A stretch of 64,000 nucleotides of DNA from Helicoverpa zea (Eukaryota; Arthropoda; Insecta; Lepidoptera; Noctuidae), in NCBI RefSeq assembly GCF_022581195.2, contig NC_061470.1:620001-684000 (forward strand), read 5' to 3'. Position 1 is the stretch's first letter. Every line of letters begins with the position of its first letter. The position numbers and the translations under genes are program-made. Positions 57,301-64,000 of the stretch are shown piece by piece. Under the pieces are notes generated by a model. It saw nothing but the letters and a program-made list of their open reading frames with translations. It was not told the origin of the DNA and did no database searches.

Positions 57301-60300
57301 CGGGACGAGCGTTCCGTGCGGTTCCGTAACAAGTGCCCCGTGTGCCTACAGACGTGGAAGATACCCACCGTGCTGCCCGTGTCCGGGTAAGTCTGTCATC
57401 TACTTTATCTAGGTAAAACTAGTTTTAAATATAAGTGGACTCACCCAAGATTGATGTGAATAAGCCTAAACCTTCAAATGAGATTGCACAAAGTTTGATC
57501 TAAATCTGACAACCTCTTGTCTAGTTTTGCTCTTAAAAACATTAAATGCAATGCTTCAGGCAATGTTATGTGGTAACTAACTCTCATCCAGATAAAAATA
57601 ATGTAATCGAACCATTTGTTCCCAAGATAAGCGCGTTCAAGCCATCGAACAAACTCTTCACTTATCTAGACACACGGCAGTGTGTCCGCCAAGTTCGAGC
57701 AAAAAAAAACGACACACCGGCCTTGGGTTATATTACACGAACCATTTCGGGCCAAATTCTACCCCCCTATAACTCAAAATCTATTTTATTTACGCATATC
57801 AAATTTCTAGTATCTGTTGAGACCCCCTCACTTATCTAAAATACAAAATTTCATTAATATATCTTTTGTAGGTCTTGAGATATTGACGTCAGAAAATCGC
57901 TATTTTTACTATACACTCACTGACTGACTCACTCACTCACTCATCAAAAACCTAGACCACTTCCAATGGTCGAATTGACTTAAATTTATCTATATTTATA
58001 TAATATATCTTCGAATGGTCGTACCGATCTGACGTTTCGTTACAAAGGTTTGTATTTAGTCAAAGTAAAGTAAAAATCTGAAAACGGCCAAGTGTGAGTC
58101 ACTTTAGAAAATAACGAATGTGTAACTTTGATCCACGAACATAATATATGATAACATGTCATGTCAGTCAGTTGGTAAATCTAGTCCATCTAGTTAATCT
58201 AGTTCATTTCTTTGTAAGAAGCATAGTGCATATTCAAAAATCTGAAAGATAGTATAAATGAGACATTTCCTTAACTAACTTAATCATAAGAAAAAAATAA
58301 AATAAACAACCTTACAAAAATAAATGAAATCCCACCCAAAACAAAAATGTGAAAGGTTGCCAAGTTAGATAATATGGGAATGCTTCGCCTATAAAAGAAG
58401 TGAGATCTGAATAAGTACCAAGTTCCATACAAATACCTCAATTAAAAATAGTTACTTTTTAATGATGTTACTTGGCAAGTTTTAATAGAAAATTATATAC
58501 TTGATTCATTGCGTTTAGTAGGTTTATAACAAGGTGTGTGAATACTTGCCAAGAACCATAATTAAAAAGTAACTATTTTTAACTGAGGTATTTGTATGGA
58601 GGGAATGGAACCGGCGAGAAATGTCGTGCGGTGTTCCGCAGGGGTCGGTACTGGGGCCGCTCTTGTGGAACATCGGCTACGACTGGGTGCTGCGCGCCGA
58701 CCTCCCTAGCGGCGTCAGCGTGGTCTGCTACGCTGACGACACGCTGGTTCTGGCACAAGGGAGGTCGCACCAGGAGGCGGCCGACATAATGACGCGCGGG
58801 GTTTGCGACAGTCATCGAGAGGATCCAGCTGCTGGGCCTGGAGGTGGCCTTGCACAAATCCGAGGCCATGTGCTTTCATGGGCTTCGGAACGCGCCACCT
58901 TCAGGCTCCCAAGTCACGGTGGGGGGGGTTACCATCGGCGTCGAGAGGGCGATGAAATACCTGGGACTCGTCCTCGACGGCCGGTGGAACTTCGTCGAGC
59001 ATTTCCGACGTTTGGGCCCCAAACTGGAGAAGGCAGGTGCTGCATTCAAGCGGCTCCTGCCCAACCTGGGCGGCCCAAACGCCCCCTGCCGTAAACTCTA
59101 CGCGGGGGTCATGCGGTCCATGGCCCTTTACGGGGCCCCGGTATGGGCACGTTCGGTACGGCCGCGGGCTGTACACTACCTGAACGTGCCCCAAAGGGTG
59201 ATAGCCATTAGGCTAATCCGGGGGTACCGCACGATCTCCCGCGAAGCAGCTGGCCTACTTGCTGGACTGCCACCGTGGGATCTGGAGGCGAGGGTCTTCT
59301 TGCGCCTGTACGACTGGCGCGAGGAGGCTCAGCGCCGGGGGGAAATCCCGTTGCCGCGGCAAGTTGTCGCGCAGCGGGCGGAGCTCCGGCGCGATCTCAT
59401 GGTGGCCTGGAGGGAGCGACTGTTGCAACCCAGTGCAGGGCACGCCACCATCGTGGCGGTAAGTCCCCTCTTTGAGGAGTGGCTCGGGAGGAGTCACGGC
59501 GCCCTCACGTACCGCATGACGCAGGTCCTCACCGGACACGGTTGTTTCGGGAGGTACCTGCACCGCATCGGTCGTGAGGAGGCGCCCGGGTGTCACCATT
59601 GTGCGGACAGCCCCGAGGACACGGTGGACCACACAGTCCAGGTGTGCCCCGCATGGGAGGGGCACCGCCGGGTCCTCGTCGAGGCTTTGGGCGGCGGCGA
59701 CCTCTCGCGTCCGGCCCTGGTTCAGGCCATGGTCCGGGGCGAGAGGGAGTGGGATGCCGTCGCCTCCTTCTGCGAAGCGGTCATGCTCGAGAAGGAGGAG
59801 GCGGAACGCCAGAGAGTTCGCACCTCTCATCCCGGCCGCCGCGCTGGACCAGGTAGACACCATGGGCGCCGGGTGTCGCGAGATAACTCCTGGCCACCGT
59901 AGGCGTGGGTCTGTGGGCGGTGAGTTCGGGTGGCTCATCGTCTCTCTGTCTGCTTAGACGACAGACCCGTGTCGACGGCGCGCGTTGTTCCACGCGCTCC
60001 TCAAAGAGATGTCAGCAACCCCAGCGGCGCCCAGCAGGGCCAAGGCCTGCCGGGGCTGCGGGTTGTTCGAAAGAGATACCGCGGCCCTGGTACATAAAAG
60101 GCCTATGAAGGAACACGACGGTTTTTAGTCAGTAAGAGTCTGACACTCCCTCACCGCTGCTAACCCACAGCGGGAGGGGTCATTTGATGATTTTTGAGGT
60201 CGGAAAAAAAAAAAAAAGGTATTTGTATGGAACTTGGTACTTATTCAGATCTCACTTCTTTTATAGGCGAAGCATTCCCATATTATCGAACTTGGCAACC

Positions 60301-60517
60301 TTTCACATTTTTGTTTTGGGTGGGATATAATATCACATTACATGATGTGCAGTCTTTACCCAGCAATGTGACAAGTTCAACAATAACATTTTGTTTGTGT
60401 CTTAGCTACATATTCTGCTACTCGTGTATATCGAAACACCTGCGCAGTCACTCCGCCTGTCCTCTCACGCGCCTGCCAGCCGCAGAGACAGACCTAGTAC
60501 GGCTATACCTCGACTAG
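54337..60517 (+). CDS. PEX12: Peroxin-12, peroxisomal RING ubiquitin ligase subunit (333 aa)
   Basis: Seven exons: 54337-54456, 55182-55290, 55634-55836, 56085-56314, 56803-56944, 57301-57386 and 60406-60517. Phases are consistent. The N terminus (MAVYAAHLTRTLQGTPTVFQ), the segment YDEVFLLFDSCLQYYYLKHY and the core with membrane helices (about 100-250) are as in PEX12. The C-terminal RING has five cysteines: Cys280 and 283 (NKCPVCLQTW), then Cys301, 304 and 315 (SGYIFCYSCISKHL, ACP). This is the reduced C5-type RING known for PEX12. It forms the PEX2/PEX10/PEX12 complex in the peroxisome membrane that ubiquitinates the PEX5 receptor for recycling. The ATG is 37 bp after an AT-rich block and gives the usual short N terminus. 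The length is slightly below human PEX12 (359 aa). The last intron (3.0 kb) splits the RING and is full of repeats. Confidence 0.95.
54990..55111. repeat. Short MITE, copy 3
   Basis: Reverse orientation of the family at 25593, in intron 1 of PEX12. Confidence 0.75.
57010..57180 (+). repeat. Dispersed repeat, partner of 62462-62570
   Basis: 'aagaaaatcttgtaatctta', 'ttcccggtcttcggttaggg' and 'gatacatgactaac' blocks are shared by both sites. Confidence 0.55.
57640..57960 (-). repeat. Dispersed repeat, partner of 9080-9385
   Basis: Inverted copy of the 9-kb repeat, ending in (CACT/GACT)n. It lies in the last intron of PEX12. Confidence 0.65.
58330..60325. mobile_element. MITE carrying a nested LINE
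   Basis: The arms start TCCCACCCAAAACAAAAATG at 58330 and end in the complement at 60325. Without the LINE and one duplication copy the element is about 365 bp. Both arms contain 'gggaatgcttcgcctataaa'. A one-armed copy is at 8057-8277. Confidence 0.8.
58601..60217 (+). mobile_element. R1-like LINE, 5'-truncated
   Basis: A 14-bp duplication GGTATTTGTATGGA (58587-58600, 60218-60231) and an A-run (60204-60217) mark a retrotransposition. The coding part starts in the reverse transcriptase: SCGVPQGSVLGPLLWN, then VCYADDTLVL with the YADD active site. It shifts frame near 58802 (one extra T) and runs on to 59902. Near the C terminus a CCHC knuckle (GCHHCADSPEDTVDHTVQVC) supports the R1 clade. The 3' UTR matches 17932-18098. 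It lies in PEX12 intron 6, sense orientation. Confidence 0.9.
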
Positions 60518-60714
60518 TCACCACTACAGGAAGAAAGAATAATAGTGTAATATCTGTGTTATTACAGTGATTAACTAGTCATACTATGATGATGAGGCAA
60601 AAATGTCAATTTAAATATTCCATCACAGTCCATGTGTGTGTTCACCGGCCAGTATGCTAAGTTTTATTTCGGAACACACTTAATAATTATGTATTGTATA
60701 ACAAGCATTGATGA

Positions 60715-60870
60715 TGATGATGTCCTCCTAGCCAATTATCGGCTACGGCGGCTGGTCTCATGTAAGGAGATCAGCCAGCTGCGCAGGACATATTATAGTG
60801 CACGAGCATTTGCGCAGACACAGGTGCACTCACTATTCCTTCACTCTCATAGCGCGATTAGGACATGTCA
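60715..60870 (+). repeat. Dispersed retroposon-like repeat, copy 3 of 3
   Basis: 'taaggagatcagccagctgcgcaggacat' and 'tcactctcatagcgcgattagg' match the repeats at 4880 and 44158. It would lie in the PEX12 3' UTR if AATAAA at 61243 is used. Confidence 0.6.
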
Positions 60871-61242
60871 GACTAATAAAGCTAATTCCAATTGTAAGAT
60901 TCAGTAGTTGTGCATAGTGTTGACAATGATCTATTGTTTATAGACTGAATTATGTAAATATTAAGAAGACATTTATTATTTATATGAAGTAAATACATAT
61001 AATAATACGTGTATTGAATGCCAGGTAGGTACTTAGGGAGTGAAAGAAAAAAGGTTCGTGTCAATTTGGTGTAGGTTTGGCAAACAAAATATTTGGTTTA
61101 CCAGGGAAGTGGGTTTTGAAACTATTTATAGTATTAAGTTTTCAGAAATAAGGTGCAATATTACTGTGTAAGATAAGTAATGTTAATGTACGATACTATT
61201 GTTATATATTTGCATATAAGAAATTAAATTATTATATTTTTA

Positions 61243-61248
61243 AATAAA
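61243..61248 (+). terminator. Possible poly(A) signal of PEX12
   Basis: AATAAA is followed by CA-rich and T-rich sequence, about 730 nt after the stop. No clear earlier AATAAA was noted. Confidence 0.4.
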
Positions 61249-61264
61249 ACACAAGAAATATTCC

Positions 61265-62065
61265 GTTTTTCATTTATTTTTCTAAGAAATATGTAACAAA
61301 TGTTTATGATGATACAAATACTTTTTGGTATTTTGTAATGTTGCTAGCCTTAAAATATACACTTGTAGGAGCAAACAAAATTAAAGGCAGTAGTAGAAAG
61401 TGCCCCTAAAAATTGTTTTTGAGAAATAAAAAAAAAAAACATTCAACCAATTTTTTTACTGTTTAGTTTTTCTAAAGTCAACTGTTTATTTATGCACTGT
61501 GTAAAGAAGTTTCCCGCTTAGAGAAGCGTGTATGAGCCAGTAGGTGTTCCTGTCGCCCCCGGCAGACTGGCCGCCAGTGCGCTACACTCGCGGCGCGTCT
61601 GCTGGGAACGAAAGAAAAACGTACCGAGCAACACATGCTTCTCATTGCTCTACTGTTGCACTCGTTGCTAATGACTTGGACAATTAACTTATAGAAACAC
61701 ATATTTTCTGGTCGGTTAACTAATAATAATTATGTGTGTGAACTGTGACGCAGAAGGCAGAAGCTTCGTAGTGCATCGTTGATTTTGTTTTGATATTGAT
61801 GTGGTATTTTGAATGGCTACTAGGCGTGTCTTGCGATAATTTGTACTGTATGAAATGGTAGTTATTTACTTACTCACTACTCAACAATTGAAAATGTTGT
61901 CTATGTAATAACAAATTATGTAGTAATGCAGTGTATCTAAACATCACTTGCAGACTTGTTAACTAACTAAAGTATTAAAAAATTAATCCTAGCAAAATCA
62001 ACATCAGTAGGTAGCAATTCCGTCACAATTCCTGTCGTGGCGAATTTACTACTTCTACCCAAGAG
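61265..62065. other. Space between two convergent genes
   Basis: No gene is supported. It would hold the 3' UTR of the minus-strand gene. Confidence 0.4.
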
Positions 62066-62070
62066 CCAGC

Positions 62071-64000
62071 TCACAAGTACTCGATATTGTCGGCGCTGAC
62101 TCCGTGTAAGTACTGGTGCGAGATCTGACGGCCGTTCTTGGCGAGCAGCACGAGGCGGGGGGTGGCGCCCCGCCAGAGAATAGGGGTGGGGGGACCAGCG
62201 GGTGGGGCGTCGATGGGGGGGAGGCTGCTGACGTAGGCCCTCAGCTCATCGCGGCTGGGGAAGGTGCGGTCACCGTACACGCCACAACCCTCAGGAATGT
62301 CCCGGACTTGCCACGCTTCTGATGTGTCGAAGTATCCGCCTTCACCCTGCAACATAGAAAAGTAATGTGTAAGCTCTAGACAAAACACTCCGTTGACTCA
62401 AATTCAATGGACGATATTGTTCTTTCTAACACGCTTAGGTATATTAATTTCACTTGTATGTAAGAAAATCTTAGAATCTTAATTTGACCTATTTCCCGGT
62501 CTTCGATTAGGATGAAACTTTACACGCTCTGAGTTCTGATGACGATACATGACTAACGTGTTTTTTAAGTTTTTTACACTATTATATTTTCAAACTGAAC
62601 TTGCAGATGCTGCACCCTAATAAAGATGGAACAGGTATTCAATTTAGGTATTATTGTATAGCTTTTTGACGTGACAACGTCTTATAAAGCGATGGAGCCG
62701 GCTGCACGCACGAAAAAACATGACTCATGCGGCGTTACCTCGCTCTGAGGCGTTACCTCGCTCTGAGGCGTTCCATCGCACAATCGGCCTACGCGTTCGG
62801 CAGCGTTCGACATCTGTCTCTCTCCCAATTGAGTGAGCGATGCGTCCGCGTAAACAGCTGCTTGAAAAGTGAATGTGGTGTAAATTGTTTATAGCAACGA
62901 TAATTGCGACGATAAAGGTAATGATTCTTTCGATATTAAATATATGTTCAGTGATATATTGTCCAATATTCGTGCTTTCATAATTAAAATAAATAGCATC
63001 AGTCCGCTAGTGCAGCGATTGTAGGTTATGCTATAACAAAACTATAATAATAAGGTAATAGAACTATTTCACGATGAGTAAAAAATCAATTGCTTTACTA
63101 TTCGATCGAAATAATTATGGACCATAGCCAGTGTTGGGCAAAATGAAATCTAACTACTGATTACTAACTACAACTACATATTGTAGTTAGTAATCAAAAC
63201 TGCAAATTACATTAAATAATCGTAAAAAGTAGTTAAAAAATTTGATTACTAACTACAAATTGTAGTTGCAATCAAGATTACGAGATTACTTTTTATAACT
63301 ACCTACACATTTTAAATAATCAATCGCGCGTTCATGTACTGACTTGTCGTTTGCTAGTTAAGTACAGTTACCGGCACGGAAGTCGAGCCCTGACTTTCAC
63401 CTGCGCAGAAGTGATTTATTGGGTCCCTTTGGTGGTATGAAGGGAGCGCGGGGGCGGCGGTAAAGCGGTGACTGGCCCGCAGCGCATCGCGTCATAGCCG
63501 TCACTCGGGATTGGTTTTTAGCTGCGGTTGACGTACGTCAGGACGACGAAACACTTCGGGCCAATTTAATTGACACCAATTTTTATAAAATATATTTTTC
63601 TTTTCTTTTGACGTGACAACGTCTTATAAATCGATGGAGCCGGCTGCACGCACGAAAAAACATGACTCATGCGTCGTTACCTCGCTCTGAGGCGTTCCGT
63701 TTAAGGCTTGTAGGGCAAGCGAGAGCACGCAACGAGCGACAAAGAGGCACGATCGGCCTCCGCGTTCGGCAGCGTTCGACATCTGACGATCAATTTCTTA
63801 TGACGTTGTCACGTTCGACTATCGTCAGTAAACCGCCTTTACAGACAACCGTTTTTTTTGTAGCAGTTTCTTCAAGTTACAACAGACATGGTGTTAAATA
63901 CTATGCATTTCTGTATGGGTATGGCGTACCTCAAAAGTAGACACAGCATAATGGTTCCCCCTCTTAGCGGTGACGAGGGAGACCAGCTCCCCCGCCTGGT
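62071..64000 (-). CDS. Unrecognised gene, last two exons (partial)
   Basis: Minus-strand exons 63930-64000 (cut by the window edge) and 62071-62346 are joined in phase 0 (donor gtacgc, acceptor ttgcag). The upstream exon ends ELVSLVTAKRGNHYAVSTFE. The last exon begins GEGGYFDTSEAWQVRDIPEG, runs CGVYGDRTFPSRDELRAYVS and ends PRLVLLAKNGRQISHQYLHG + VSADNIEYL. The G+C-rich codon use and clean splice pair support a real gene. A Pro-rich loop (PPIDAPPAGPPTP) lies in the middle. I do not recognise the family. The intron is filled with repeats. Confidence 0.65.
62462..62570 (+). repeat. Dispersed repeat, partner of 57010-57180
   Basis: 'aagaaaatcttagaatctta' and 'tttcccggtcttcgattagg' blocks match the other copy. 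Confidence 0.55.
62665..62830 (+). repeat. GACGTGACAACGTC repeat, copy 1
   Basis: Direct repeat of 63607-63785 ('gagccggctgcacgcacgaa', 'cgcgttcggcagcgttcgac'). It includes a small local duplication of 'ggcgttacctcgctctga'. Confidence 0.7.
63133..63320 (+). repeat. hAT-like terminal fragment
   Basis: CAGTGTTGGGCAAAATG resembles hAT ends. An AT-rich palindromic run of 'actaactacaa' motifs follows. The other end is not seen. Confidence 0.35.
63363..63425 (+). repeat. Short MITE, single arm
   Basis: TACAGTTACCGGCACGGA and 'cctgactttcacctgcgcag' match the left half of 25593-25728. Confidence 0.6.
63607..63812 (+). repeat. GACGTGACAACGTC repeat, copy 2
   Basis: Opens TTGACGTGACAACGTCTTAT and closes with the inverted TTATGACGTTGTCACGTTC, so this copy keeps both ends. 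Confidence 0.7.

Noticed and set aside
59255..59938. 227-codon minus-strand frame
   Set aside because: Antisense shadow of the GC-rich R1-like reverse transcriptase ORF.
61490..61702. 70-codon minus-strand frame before the unrecognised minus-strand gene
   Set aside because: Would lie in that gene's 3' region and has no acceptor or homology.

Overview
The window is nuclear DNA from a moth, with Noctuoidea the best guess. Genes are split by short introns with clean GT/AG borders. Retroposon and MITE families typical of Lepidoptera are dense (RTE-like and R1-like LINE tails, tRNA-derived SINEs, the 'tactaatattataaa' repeat class, hAT, MULE and mariner copies). Three conserved insect genes have moth-like exon structure. 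The species cannot be fixed from sequence alone.

Layout. (1) 1-900: the last exon of an NRF-6-type membrane acyltransferase. (2) 1.4-7.6 kb: three tandem plus-strand genes for tiny secreted peptides (67, 60 and 60 aa). Each has a 27-nt first exon (MRTL-type start), a phase-0 intron and one further coding exon. (3) 7.7-15.2 kb: repeat-filled. (4) 15.4-16.2 kb: a Ser/Thr/Pro-rich mucin-like secreted protein (254 aa) with the same gene plan. All four secreted-protein genes carry a Forkhead-type GTAAACA 17-21 bp upstream of a TATA box. (5) 16.2-24.8 kb: transposon-rich, including an almost complete MULE element with 9-bp target duplications and a nested SINE, and a decayed mariner. (6) 25.1-36.0 kb: a complete 12-exon NRF-6-like acyltransferase gene (613 aa), with a hAT-like element and other repeats in its introns. 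(7) 38.2-51.9 kb: a 10-exon gene for a predicted N-myristoylated TLDc-domain protein (491 aa, MEAK7/TLDC1-like). Its first intron holds a very uniform 27-bp x 24 minisatellite, and its third intron holds a 2.1-kb inverted-repeat transposon. (8) 54.3-60.5 kb: a 7-exon PEX12 gene (333 aa), a peroxisomal RING E3 component. An R1-like LINE sits inside a MITE in its last intron. (9) 62.1-64.0 kb, minus strand: the last two exons of an unrecognised gene that runs off the window.

The most distinctive part is the cluster of small secreted proteins between two NRF-6 paralogues. Promoter and signal-peptide start are conserved while the mature parts differ strongly. Two of the promoters have been hit by transposons: a LINE just upstream in gene 1, and a MITE exactly in the TATA box of gene 2, where the target duplication left a TATA on the gene side. 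Forkhead sites plus a secretory first exon suggest co-expression in a secretory tissue such as silk (labial) gland; this is inference and needs RNA data. PEX12, the TLDc gene and the NRF-6 genes look like ordinary conserved loci, with transposon traffic confined to introns and UTRs.
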